A DNA stretch of 64,000 bases, taken from Toxorhynchites rutilus septentrionalis (taxonomy: Eukaryota > Arthropoda > Insecta > Diptera > Culicidae). Of the stretch, positions 35,460 to 46,269 are shown piece by piece (the first letter of the stretch is position 1; every line of letters begins with the position of its first letter). The notes under the pieces were generated by a model, which was given only the letters and a program-made list of their open reading frames with translations, was not told the DNA's origin and made no database searches. The stretch is taken from contig NC_073746.1 of assembly GCF_029784135.1 (NCBI RefSeq), positions 62,470,097 through 62,534,096 of the forward strand, in the 5' to 3' direction. The translations under genes were made by a program, and so were the position numbers.

Positions 35460-35754
35460 CAAGAGAGATAATCATTGCAAGGAGGGGCCATGTTTGCATC
35501 AATTGTTGCAAAATTGTCTTTAATATTGGAAGTATTGAGATGACAATGGTTCTGATGGAGTCGGAAACATTAAAACACTTGAAGATTTGATCCAAAAGGT
35601 CAGACAACTTTATAAATCCCGATTGGGAAGTTGAGCTGGACGGAAAAATAGGGACAGTTGGGGTTTTTGATGTCCCCTCGAGTGCTGGGTCGTTCGAAGG
35701 TGAACTATTCCCACGGAAGCCAGGAGGAACCTGATTTTGCTTGTCCGCTGTACT
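35452..35754 (-). pseudogene. C-terminal part of I-like ORF1
   Basis: Frame reading ADKQNQVPPGFRGNSSPSN, then SGFIKLSDLLDQIFKCF and a hydrophobic end (RTIVISILPILKTILQQL ... MIISLDV) before the stop at 35452-35454. This stop lies inside the start of ORF2: ATGTCTAA contains both, an overlap that suggests translation of ORF2 by reinitiation or similar coupling. The part is cut off from the rest of ORF1 by the 2.9-kb insertion. Upstream of the junction the frame does not match ORF1 exactly, so a frameshift is also present. Confidence 0.75.
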
Positions 35755-36011
35755 CTATTTTTGACGTAGGACTACGTCTTTCATTTCTATACCGGGGTGT
35801 AAAATCAAAGTTTCGAAAACGAAAGCGTTACGCCGGAGACCGAGATTTTGAGCATTAATAGCTCCTAAACAACTGAACGAAATGGTATGATGAACACTTC
35901 ATTCGAAAGATAAAATGTCTACGCGTTATATACTTGTTACTTTTTGATCCAAAAACTTGTTTCAATAGTCTTAAAATTGATTTCAAAACAGGCTATTGAA
36001 TACACCAATCG

Positions 36012-36050
36012 GTATATAAGCGAGCGCCACTCGGAAATCCACTCAGTTCT
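36012..36050 (+). promoter_or_regulatory. TATA-box core promoter in the 2.9-kb insertion
   Basis: GGTATATAAGCGAGCGCC followed by ATCCACTCAGTTCTAATTG: TATA box and a TCAGT initiator about 30 bp apart, the standard arthropod layout. TATATAA(A)G-GAGCG words also occur in the blocks at 4203 (plus strand, less exact) and about 48010 (minus strand). Confidence 0.6.
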
Positions 36051-37333
36051 AATTGAACAGCGATTGGAGCATGTTTTGTCGCTGTTGTGGTGAAGCTCTT
36101 CGTTTATCATGAAAGCGCGAATGAACGGTGTCACCAAGAGCCTGTTTGTGCACCTTAGGCCAGAAGGGAATCCATCAGGAGGAGAGTGACGCCGCAAATG
36201 GTTCACCGGGAAGAGATCGGAGCAGCCGCCACACACACACATACACGCGCGGAACTCTTCGTTTGGATGCCATTCAGCAAAATAAGCTGCCAGTTCCCCT
36301 GGGTACTGAAAAATACATTCATGCGAAAGAGTTCATTTTAATGTTTTTTATTCCATGTAACACTGCGACCAAATATTTTTCAATTAAGTGCCATTAACAG
36401 GTGGTTATCGAGTGACATTAACCACTGGTGGGCTTCGAGTATCGAGGAAAATCGGGAAAAATCTAATCGTTGCTGAAAAATAATCTGCCAGTTCCCCTGG
36501 GAATTGAAAAATACATTGATGCGAAAGAGTTTATTCTAATGTTTTCTATCCATATGACACTGCAACCAAATACATTTGGTTTTGTGATTTTTCAATCAAT
36601 GGCAATTAACAGGAAAGCTTCAGAAATTATTCTTCCCCATCAGTAGAAAATTTTCGTATCCAATATTGTATGCGCGCTCAACGGAAAATGTTTCGCATCG
36701 CGGAAATTATATAATTTTCAATTGATTATTGCTCAGTCGCCGAAAGTTTCAAACTCAGAGAGTTCATTCCCCTCTAGTTTGCCTTCCAAATTGCCATCGT
36801 AAACCACACCTTCTCTCGATTCAATCACGGACAAAAAGCATACATAAGCGATATTCTGGTGGTGAAACGCATTCATTCTTTGTGTGGACACCGACTGGAC
36901 AACATCGTTGCTGGACGGGCTGGACGGCGAGGGATCGAGTGCCTTTCTCAAGGCAAGAGGGCGGAGGTGGTAGCGCTGGAGTAAAGTAGAGTAGAGTTTT
37001 CAAAGGGCCTTTCTCAAGGCTAGAGACGAATGAACTGCAAAAAGTTTAAAGTCTCTATAATACAATACCTTCCTTCCTGAAACGCATTCATTTTTCGTGA
37101 GGACATCGACAAGACAACATCGTTACTGAACGAGTTGAACGAGCAGGACGAGCTGGATGGTGAGGGATCAAGATATTCATTACCTGGCCACACACATACA
37201 CACACACACATATATACGTACGGAACTTCTTTCGTTTAAATGCCATCCAGCATCGAGAAGATTCCTGCCAGTTCCCATGGGAATTGAAAAATACATTCAT
37301 GCGAAAGAGTTTATTTAAATGTTTTCTAACCAT

Positions 37334-38173
37334 TATTACTTCGAGGGTCAGACGGACCTCCCGCAACACCTCGGTTCCTGGTCTGAGCCTCGGGAACCTT
37401 TGAGGTTGGGCTCTCAAGGCCTCTTTTAATGCTGGCAAGCTCGAGCTTGAGGCCAATCGCTCTCAGGGTCGGCTTCTTCGGGGAAAAAGCTGATCAAGGC
37501 TCGGATGTGAAGTATAGAAAAGCGTGTAGATATAATTTTTTCTTTTTATTACCTAACCTCTATAAACCTGTGTGGTGAGTGTCGGTGTCTGGTGTGTCCT
37601 CCGGTTGGATCTCGAACGTCGTACGCTGGCTAACTTGTCCGCTGCTTCTCTCGAGATACGGGATTTAGTTTCGGGGTTGAATTAATCCCAGAATAAACGG
37701 GTCCTGTTCACCCACAGAGAGATACAGAATTTTGCAAAGGTTCTTTTTTTTTTGTATAAAGGTAATCGATAAATACCTGATTTTTCTACTAAAATCTATC
37801 ACTTTTCACACTATAGTCTCAATTGACTTCTCTTTTTTTATTTTTCCGTGTATCGATTTTGTGTCTGCTGGGTAGTCGCTCTGGCCAATAAATGAACCCC
37901 CCTTCTTCTAACGGCCATTTCATTTGCCTTTACACTCTCTTCAGCTCCTCTCTGTCTTTCTTTTATTCATTATTGTTCATTCTGTATCTCTATCTCTACT
38001 TCCGTGGCACTCTCTCCATTCTCTTTTCCCAGCTTTTAAGTGTAAGTGTACTTGTGACTTAATCTAGTCCCTAACACTGGGTAAGTATTTTATGGCCTAT
38101 ATTTTTTTTACACACTAAATGTCTTATAATTGAACTCTACAAACGAAAATCATCGACGAAACAAACGGTAACA
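37334..38173 (-). repeat. Solo LTR of a retrovirus-like retrotransposon
   Basis: Read on the minus strand, it begins TGTTACCG and ends CGAAGTAATA (inverted TGTTAC/GTAATA, expected GTAACA), 840 bp. A 4-bp duplication CCAT flanks it (37330-37333 and 38174-38177). Without it the repeated module of the host insertion reads through (GTTTTCTAACCAT then ATAACACTGCG, as at about 36541-36566). One LTR alone implies loss of the internal part by recombination between two LTRs. A Ty3/gypsy-type origin fits the 4-bp duplication but is not proven. Confidence 0.8.
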
Positions 38174-38689
38174 CCATATAACACTGCGACTAAATACATT
38201 TGGTTTTGTGATTTTTCAATCAAGTGCAATTAACAGGTGGTTATCAAGTTAACGTTAACCACTGGTGGTGGACTTCGAGAAGAATCGAGCAGAATCCAGA
38301 AAGATGTCATCGTTACTGCAAAACAATCTGTCAGTTCCCCTTGGGATTGAAAATTACATTCAAGCGGAAGAGTTTATTTTAATGTTTTTTTTTGTTTTTC
38401 TGCGACCAAATACATTTGGTTCTGTTATTTTTCAATCAAGTGCAATTAGCAGGAAAGCTTCTGAAGATTATTCTTCCCCATCAGTAGGATATTTTCATAT
38501 CCAATATTGGATGCATAAAACCTTGTACCTCCAACGTAACGCTCTCTTTTTCGAAGTCCCCCAACTATTCATTTATTCTTTCATTCAGAATGGATTCAGA
38601 TTCAACTTCAAACAAATGATCACTAAATCAACGATAGTCCTACGTCACCTTTGCGTTTATACCATAGATATAACCCACTTCCTATTTTT

Positions 38690-39737
38690 AGGCAAGCTAA
38701 CAGGGGGTATCACCGGCGGGACTTGTTCTTGAACTTTGGGAGTGGTCACATTTTTGCGCCGGGGATTCCCTTTGAAAATAAACGGTGTGCCCCCGTTACC
38801 TGTATCCGCGTCCATTTCGTCAACTGGCAGCGAATCGAAGGCATTGTTTGTAGGTAATGGTTGTTGTTATTGAGCCAGTGGAGAAGTGCCCTTTAAAATT
38901 TCCGCAAAAGTGCGTTTTGAGCGTTCCTTCAAAGAGCGCTTCTGTTTCTCCCAGCGGCTCTTATAAGTTTCACAAGCTGAGAGCACGTGTGGGGATCCCC
39001 CGCAATATGGACACTTTTGCTCAGTCGCAGTTCAGGATTTTCGTCAAAGGGAGTTTTTTGAATCTGCCATCTCCTTGTTTTATGAATTCGCTCGTCAGAC
39101 CCGTTTCTGTAATCACCCCCGAAATTTCTACGTTATGGGAAGGTACGTACACGCGATATTCTAAAATGAACCGATTGTCAGCAACAATCTCGTTAGCTTG
39201 CTTCCGATCAGTCACGACAACACGCAGTTTGTTCGGTCGAACCTTGGAAATTTCGACCAAGGAGGAATAATTTTTTGTCAGATCTTTCATGATCTGAATG
39301 ACATTCAAAGCTTTTCCTTGTGGCTTGGGCCGGAAGAAAACAACCCACGGGCCTGTTCCAGGTGCATCTTCTGGGTATATCTTGACACGGGGAGCGGAGA
39401 CAACTGAGGGGGCAGACGAAGACGAGGATTGAGTGGTAGAGGATAAAACAGAGGGGAGGGACGAGGTAGATGGTTGAGTGGGATCGGAAGTGACAGGTGA
39501 GGAATGCGAAGTCGTCGGCTGAGTGGAAGCGGGAAGGTTAAGGGTTTGAGAGGAGAGGTTTGCGGATTTCTTAGAGGGGGGCTTTTTAGTGTGGCTTGAA
39601 TCTTCTTCGGAAGAATTATCTTCCGGTGAGGGAAGGCGCTTGAGCGACTTCCCGGCCCCTTTTTGTGCAGCCGAGGGGGAGTCAATATTTTCATCGTAAG
39701 AGATCTCCATATTTGGAGATCTCTCACACTCTTCCAT
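38690..39737 (-). pseudogene. I-like ORF1 (gag-like RNA-binding protein), N-terminal and CCHC part
   Basis: Starts MEECERSPNMEISYDEN. Residues 1-110 are Ser/Thr/Pro-rich and presumably disordered; about 115-230 form an RRM-like region (GTGPWVVFFRPKPQGKALNV ... SKVRPNKLRVVVTDRKQANE). At 39021 a one-base frameshift ends the frame; in the next frame follows EQKCPYCGGSPHVLSACETY, a CX2CX4HX4C zinc knuckle, then KRSLKERSKRTFAEIL, one in-frame TAA (about 38872) and further readable sequence to the insertion at 38681. The protein would bind the element RNA. The C-terminus is at 35452-35754. Confidence 0.85.
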
Positions 39738-40286
39738 AGTTTATACGGATGATAATTATAATAATATTTTATAATAATTTCTATAACCTAATAAAATAAT
39801 AATAAAGATAATAATATTTATACAAAATACTTGGTAGTGCACACCAGTGCAGCTAATCAGAAAGCGACTGCTCCTCAATCGATTGGTCGCAGGCACAGCT
39901 GTGATAGCTAAACGAACAATCACGCTCCGGTCCACACTAAATGCACACACCAATGCAGATGAACTGGAAACTTCTCGATCGGTTGAACACGTGATCGACG
40001 CTCGCCGCAATTGAAATTGTGTATCACACACACGCACTGTCGGCGGTCGCACAGTATCCGAATGCGGGATAATGGCAAAACACGGCGAAATAAATCGTCA
40101 CTCCAGCTTTCTGCTGATAACACTTTGTTTTTTGTTGGGCTCAAACGAATTGTATAAACAAAGCGTATGGATACAACACGGCAGAAAATACACCAGCTAA
40201 CGGTAACCGAGAACGATAACGATAACGGAGTGACACAATATACGTCTGATTACTCGAAGGTCTCGACGCGGAATGTTGACTTCGTG

Positions 40287-42527
40287 TTGTTTTGACTGCT
40301 TTGTTACTTCGGACGTTTCGGGCATCGGAGGAAAGTGGCGTCCGAAGTAACAGCCGGGTGCTTAAAATCCGAATCTGTACATTGGATATTTTTTGTATCG
40401 GCGATACAAAGATGAAGAAAATAGATACGTGAACGATTGTTTTTTGTAATGCATTCAATGATTGAAGACTAATAGCGTGCATCCATTAACTCGATTTGTT
40501 TACATTTGTTACATAGGACCTTTTCAAAAGTTACGCGAGAAATCATCTTCTTCATTTCCCCCTTTTTCTCCAATTCATATATCTTCTCTCTCTACCTAAA
40601 CTCCCCTACGCTATCCTCATATGGTTCAACAAAACTTTCTTACTAAACTTCACTTCAATAATCGTTCTTCTCCATCACATAAATTTCTCAGGTGCTTTAA
40701 GTCATTTATTCAATAATCGTGTGTTTGTGTCGATGTGCTCATATCTCCACCATCACTTCTATTTTCCGTCAACGTTGTGTTCTCGTCCGTATCTCATAAA
40801 CTGCATTTAATTTCTTCATTTAATCGCAACAACCAGCGGAAAAATATCATATCATCGCTGGGACCTAAGGGTTTTGGGTATCTCGAAATTCATTCAACTC
40901 GACACGTACGTGGAAATGTAAATTTGTTCTATATATGATCATATTATATTGTATATCAACTCGAGATGCGAACCGGCTACCCTTATCATGGCAGACCGGA
41001 CGATCAACTCGCTCGGCTACGATCGCTACTCTTATGTTTTCACGACCGTACCGGCACCAATATCGTCTTGCGCAAGGAATGATGAATGGTTGGATTTTTA
41101 CTCACGACCTTTTTTGAGTGCGCTGTCCAATTTATATGCTGCGTCCGCTATATATGTCAGCGGGGCTTCCTCCTACGGTCGTCGATGCTGCTGTTGGTCT
41201 AGTCAGCGGGTATTTCTACCTCTTAAGTCGATCGTCGATACAGCTCGCTCGGATCAGCAGAACTCCTCCGCTTCGTTTGGTCGTCGTTGTTTCTGTAGGT
41301 GCTGTAGGTGCTTCGCGCACTTTAACATGTGATACTGCTGGCACCTTATCGCCGCACCGTGGGGTCTGGAACGGCTCTAGCTGTTGAACGGTGTGTCGGG
41401 AAATTGCTGCTGATTTTATAGGCTTCTCGAGCACGATAAAACACCTCCCTATTTCTCCTAATAGAGCCACTAGCTTAGCCACCACCTCAAAGTTTCTACG
41501 CTAACACACCGAGGCTCTTTGCGATGTCCGCCGGGTCCAGCCTCTTCAACGATCCAGGATAAAGTGATCGCTTAGAATTTTGAAATCCTCAGATCAGCCA
41601 GGCGTGAGATCAATTTTGTCATAGTTATGTAAATGCCACAAAAGTGCGCAAGTACATAACGTTTCTAAAGCCAATTATGGCGCGCAACAATTGCCTCAAT
41701 CATTAAGGCCATCCACCTTTAATCTCAAATGCCTGATCTTGCCGGACCTTCAGTCCAACCCATATTTGGGGACAAAGCACCTGCTCTTTTAAGAGTCTCA
41801 ATCCTGAATCAGGAGCAGCTCTTTCACTCCCCCTTTGGGTGAGGATGCAGCTCAACGTTCCCACAAAAGACATGTTCCAAAAAAAGAAGAAAATGCTGAG
41901 TGCCGCGTCGCTAGAATGGAATGATTTCTGTCATCCCAGTTCTATAGACGTCTGAGCACTCAGTGGAACCCTACAAATGCCTCTTGTGGAAAGTTGCCCA
42001 AAAGAAGCAGTTCCGAAGCTTTGCAGAATCAAGGGGCCGGCATAACTGAATTCGTGTACCATGCTACAAAAGTGACTCAAATTCATATTCGTACGCTGGT
42101 TGAAATCTCAACTCGATTGCGAAGGTGTTGGCCAATTTCCGAATTAGATCATCTGTGTCATTTTCCATTTCGATTTCCGATTTTTTGGATTGCATTCGAG
42201 AAAATCGATTATTTTGCTTTCGATTTTTTCGATCTTAGAAAAACCTCTTGTAGATTTGTTCGATTTTATTCTCACCAAATACCACTTAACATTTTTTAAG
42301 CATAATGTCAACAGTTGGACCGCTTCTTCTACGATTTACTTCCGTACAACAGAGGCAGAACTAACGGCAGCTACGGTATTGTAACCAATGGCTCATAGGA
42401 TTACTGAACTAGATGTCGACATCCAGGGGAAATCAAGAACGTTTTCGACTAAATGACAGACGTATGGCACGATTGGCTTTTATGGAATCGTTGTCAGCTG
42501 AGCTCTGGGCAGATACCGGTTGTTGAA
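40287..42527. other. No gene recognised; pyrimidine-rich, partly GC-richer sequence
   Basis: From 40540 to 41540 the plus strand is rich in C/T tracts and several frames are open at once, resembling long untranslated or LTR sequence, with a TATATATGATC word at 40930. I found no clear terminal repeats or protein motifs. A stretch at 41720-42000 is also unplaced. TGTTACATAGG at 40508 resembles an LTR start, but no matching end was found. Confidence 0.25.
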
Positions 42528-42535
42528 TTTCTAAT

Positions 42536-43569
42536 CAGGACCCGAAATATTCGAAGGTGAAAAATGAAAACCGCTTCACTCTCAGTAGCTTCACTTCGAC
42601 TAGAACTGCTTCGGCAGTCGCCCACAACAAAAAATTAACTTGAACAGAAAATTAATTGACTAGCGTTGACTAGCGAGGATGACTGGTGAACTAGTTCAGT
42701 AAGTGGTTATTTTAACTGACTCGACTAATGAATACAAATCTGGCCCTTCATTCAACCGACTTCAATCCACACTTCCATTTACCCCTGACACTTATTCATA
42801 CCTGCGTACGCAATGTTATTTTTACGTCCATATAAAGAGGAACGAAAACATGATTTCTGATGCAAAATGGATGGTTTATTGTCTACCCATCGTGAACTCA
42901 AACCAACGAGCTTAGACATTTATCAAGTATGCTATAAAGGTCTTTGCGTTAGTATTAGTAAAAAGCGTGCAAAATAGCACACACACTGCACGTTATTTTA
43001 TACGTGTAAGTAATTTTCGTGTGCGATACAAAAGGATCTGGCTCAGCTGTAGTGTATGTCAAACCACGTTGAACTCAAACATCGATGCATGCACATGAGG
43101 GAAAGAAAGAAAGGAACGAATTCGTTTTGGGGGAAGTCACTTCAAAATGCAATGAGGATAATTTGACTGGGAAGAATGAAATGATATGTATAATCGAGTT
43201 GGTAGAGGGAGATAGCGACTAAACGCCCGACTGACTGTTAAGGTAAGGTGACATTGGCTCGGAGTACGCACGAAAATTTGATTGTACGAAGAGAAACAAA
43301 CAATTTTGTTCGATAGAAGCTGGCGAATTCGAACGAAGCAAGGGGTAAGCAATGTAACCACACCAATACAACTCAATGTGGTTGTTTACTTTCACTATTG
43401 CATACAATTCGTACGACCACTTTTCTGCATCCAGTGTCACCGCCGCCTTAGTCGTTCTGGCAGAGAAACTGCGTGAAGAAGCCAAAAGTCATTACTAACT
43501 GAATACGGATATAGTCAGTCAGATAGTCAGCTGACTATCCTCAGTTGACTATGACTATGCAGAGCCCTG
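42536..43569. mobile_element. hAT-like non-autonomous element, copy 2, with exact 8-bp duplication
   Basis: 1,034 bp, starting CAGGACCCGAAATATTCGAA and ending GCAGAGCCCTG. The 8-bp direct repeat TTTCTAAT lies immediately outside both ends (42528-42535 and 43570-43577), as expected for the hAT superfamily. The interior matches the copy at 7745-8538 in several blocks. It includes repeated GACT/AGTC words near the right end (AGTCAGTCAGATAGTCAGC). No transposase. Confidence 0.88.
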
Positions 43570-43578
43570 TTTCTAATA

Positions 43579-44144
43579 CAGGGCGGACTCGATTATATAC
43601 AGTTTTTGATTACTTTTCAATGTATATAATCCAGTCAGAAAAAAATTTTTTATCCGTTTTTTGCATGTATTTTTTGAAAATAAAAGAGGAATGATTCATC
43701 CTCTTCAAGTCAGAAAACATCTTTCTCACATGAAAAAGTAGATTTCAATAACATTTTGAAGGGAAAAACTCAAAAGTTTATAATTTTTAATGTGTTATTA
43801 TTAATTTTATCATAAAAAATTATATTAAACTAGATTGTTTTTATCAATTAAATTGAAGCTCTCTAACCGCTCTACAATTTGTTCTTTGTTCAACTTCTAT
43901 CTTTCTTGATTTGACTGCAATATCGATATAAACAATTCCTGGTGAAAATTCAAGCAAAATCTTCAAAAATCACGATTTTTATCCCACTTGTAATAGCCAC
44001 TTAAACTTCACCTTATCGTTGAAAGATTTATTCTTCTTGAAATAAGTTATATTTGAAATATAAAAAAAATATTTTTTTCCAAACTGTCTATAATCGAGTC
44101 CAAAATTGTATATAATCGAATCACATATAATCGAGTCCGACCTG
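43579..44144. mobile_element. pogo-like MITE (GGACTCGATTATA termini)
   Basis: Left end CAGGGCGGACTCGATTATAT; right end complemented CAGGTCGGACTCGATTATAT. Additional copies of ATAATCGA-TC lie inside the right end (44089-44138). TA precedes the left end, whereas AG follows the right. This start is characteristic of pogo-type elements. 566 bp, AT-rich, non-coding. It lies one base from the duplication of the hAT-like element. Confidence 0.75.
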
Positions 44145-44370
44145 AGATGCTTTTTCAATAAGTTTATTTAATAAAACGAATCCCTCTAACGACAGAAGAT
44201 GAAACCTTTGGATTTTTTTTCTGTGCTTCAATTTTTTGTAGTCCTCATGCTGAGGAACATAACAAAATGTTTTTAATGCTTGAATAGAAACATGAAATTT
44301 GTATTCCATGTCTAAAAAAAGACGACGCTAATCTAGAAAATAAGCAGAGAAATTGAAAAAAAGCTTTTCA

Positions 44371-44538
44371 CACCCATACCTCGCTATACGACCGCTCTTT
44401 ATACGGCTTTTCGTTGAACAAGATTGGAACCGATCCGACAGAGTTTGTATGAATTTGTATTGGAATAATTGATTCGTTATACAGCTTGTTTCTTAGCGGC
44501 CCAGGAACGTATCTAGGCCGTAAAGTGAGGTATGGGTG
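44371..44538. mobile_element. 168-bp Tigger-like MITE
   Basis: Ends are inverted: CACCCATACCTCGCTATACG and, complemented from the right, CACCCATACCTCACTTTACG. ATACCTCG-TATACG resembles termini of Tigger/pogo-derived short elements. No coding and no clear duplication. 300 bp downstream of the sphingomyelinase gene's 3' end. Confidence 0.65.
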
Positions 44539-44732
44539 TATTTTTCAAAGATCGAATTTTTGGTACCGATTTAATCGGTGAATCGATGCCTACGCCGTTT
44601 GGAAAATCGATTCGACAAGATCGATCTTTTTGAAAAGATCGCCCAATCCTAGTGTGACTCAACAAAACGTTTGAATTTGATCCATGCTGATGAAAATTAA
44701 ATCATAGGTTAAGGGGCTGATGAGATTGTCAA

Positions 44733-44738
44733 TTTATT
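44733..44738 (-). promoter_or_regulatory. Poly(A) signal of the sphingomyelinase gene
   Basis: AATAAA on the minus strand, 110 bp after the stop codon of the gene at 44848. It is the first perfect hexamer seen after the stop. Confidence 0.5.
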
Positions 44739-44847
44739 AGTTACACTACATTGGAATACTTTAGGGTGTTTGGTTAGTCGATCAAACATAAAAACTGTAT
44801 TTTACATCCATATCATCATGGGATGGAATGTTTTTAGAATATTAAAA

Positions 44848-46261
44848 TCAGTGAGCAATACTGGTGTCTCCAACTGAGTCATGCACAGCTTGATGTCCTC
44901 TGAGCGCTACCTCCATCGACAATTTTCCTGCGAGTATGCCGTGTTTCTCCATCAGGTTCCAGATTGTGGCCATAAAGGCGAAGAAGATAATGCTACCACA
45001 GAGGATGAATTTCAGCAACAGATAGGCTGTTTTGAGTCCGTATGGAGCTTCTAGTTCTAGCATGTTGAGCAATACAATGATAATGGCAATTGCCATGAGC
45101 GTGTAGCTGCGTTTATGTGACTCCAGCTGCTTAAGACTTTCGTTGCAAATGGCGATGCTTTCCTCCAGCGCAAGAATAGCTTCCTCGTTGTAGTTCTTGC
45201 ATGTTCCGTTACTGCGAGAAGACTGTTGTTGAAATACCGAGGAATCTACCTTTTCCATCTTTATCATAGCATGAACAGCTTCATGATCTGAATAGCTTAT
45301 ATCCTTGCCGGGTATTCGCTCCGCCAGCGGAAGATTGTATTCCAGCAGTTGTCCCTTATGATTATCCCCGAATCGGTACATAATATAATCGATTGTTTTT
45401 CCATTGGGGAATCGTTTGGCAGTTTCTTTGTCGGTATAACTGTTCTTCGCTACCTCGTTTGTTCGCAGATGGACACTGGCGTGTGTATTTTCTTCACAGC
45501 AATCTGTCAGTTTCGAACTTGTCTGCAGGACTCTGTAGGCTAAATCTCCCGGCTCGGTATTCAAATCACCTGCCAATATTTGCATCGCCGCGTTTCCTCT
45601 GGTACTTTCAATAAATTGAGCTGTATCATACGCTTGAATCACACGATGTGCCATATAGTCGTCACACTCTCGATTGTATTCAGCATGGAGCTAAAATATA
45701 AGAACAATCCAGTGTACCTTTGAGATTAACATTTCTTTAGTACTTACATGAGCAACATAGACATGTACCAACTGGCCGCCGACAGCAATCTTAGCCAGCC
45801 CGACTCCCTTTCCTCCGAACCAATCGCCATGCTGAATGCGATGCACATAACCATTGACTGACCATGAATGGAAGAATGCCGAAACAATTGGATATTTGGA
45901 TAGTATTGCCAAACCGGAACCTACCACACCGCTACAGAAGAAATATGCGTTAAACCTATAGTATAACATCATTCCCGGCATTTACCTATAAAAGTAATGA
46001 GCAAATGGGAGTACTGCCTCAGCGCGTTTCCTCAGAGTCTGATAGTCACTGTCTGACCAAACTTCCTGGAGCGAAACAACATCGTATTTGCCGCTGGCCA
46101 GTACATCACCGATGGCATCCACCCGAACAGTGCGATCTTTCGACACATACGGAATTCCCCTTTTTCGCGTAACAAAGAAATATTTATTTCAGTGAATTGA
46201 ATTCAAGCGCTCTGCTGACTTACCAAATGTTGAGGGTTAATATACTCAATTGTAAAGTCAT
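44848..46261 (-). CDS. nSMase: Neutral sphingomyelinase, four exons
   Basis: Hydrolyses sphingomyelin to ceramide and phosphocholine at a membrane; family of SMPD2 and Drosophila CG12034. Coding exons on the minus strand: 46261-46224, 46159-45986, 45931-45748, 45690-44848; each intron is short (63, 54 and 57 bp) and has GT..AG with consistent phase. The protein has 412 residues, close to the 420-440 usual. Start MTLQLSILTLNIWGIPYVSK; Mg-dependent exo-endo-phosphatase motifs: LNIWGIP, VVSLQEVW (metal-binding Glu), LAGDLNTEPGD, IDYIMYR and SYSDHEAV (catalytic His). Two membrane segments near the C-terminus, YTLMAIAIIIVLLNMLEL and LLLKFILCGSIIFFAF, as in the family. All motifs are intact and there is no frameshift, so it should be functional. 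No promoter motif was identified upstream of 46261. Confidence 0.95.
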
Positions 46262-46269
46262 TCTGCTGC

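Larger units (their letters stand above)
35763..38681. mobile_element. 2.9-kb unclassified insertion in ORF1, with TATA promoter, repeated modules and a solo LTR
   Basis: Flanked by CTATTTTT at 35755-35762 and 38682-38689, a possible 8-bp duplication (low complexity). It starts GACGTAGGACTACGTC and has the inverted motif near the other end (GTCCTACGTCAC, 38637-38648). At 36012 a strong core promoter GGTATATAAGCGAGCGCC is seen, with a CTCAGTT initiator-like site about 30 bp downstream. A module with CCAGTTCCCCTGGG, GAAAAATACATTCATGCGAA and GAGTTTATT occurs at about 36292, 36487, 37268 and 38330, and GGTGGTTATC..GTTAACCACTGG hairpins occur at 36399 and 38236. CA-repeats lie at 36231 and 37192. 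No long coding frame. Not recognised. Confidence 0.6.
29473..40277 (-). mobile_element. I-clade (MosquI-like) non-LTR retrotransposon, complete length but multiply interrupted
   Basis: Target duplication GACTTCGTG at 29464-29472 and 40278-40286 (the next TT also matches). Read on the minus strand: about 540 bp of 5' untranslated region, ORF1 (gag-like with CCHC), ORF2 (endonuclease, reverse transcriptase, RNase H, C-terminal zinc motif), about 400 bp of 3' untranslated region with AATAAA, and an A-rich tail. Without the 1,991-bp insertion at 30280 and the 2,919-bp insertion at 35763, the element is about 5.9 kb, close to the usual I-element length. Several frameshifts make it inactive. RNase H in ORF2 places it in the I group; the MosquI link is by recall. 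Confidence 0.88.

Noticed and set aside
36121..36190. Short reading frame after the TATA promoter (MKARMNGVTKSLFVHL)
   Set aside because: Only about 24 codons, no family, no evidence of translation.
39305..39727. 140-codon frame rich in Pro, Leu and Arg
   Set aside because: Out-of-frame reading of the Ser/Thr/Pro-rich start of ORF1.
40498..41500. A second LTR beginning TGTTACATAGG
   Set aside because: No matching end and no target duplication could be found.
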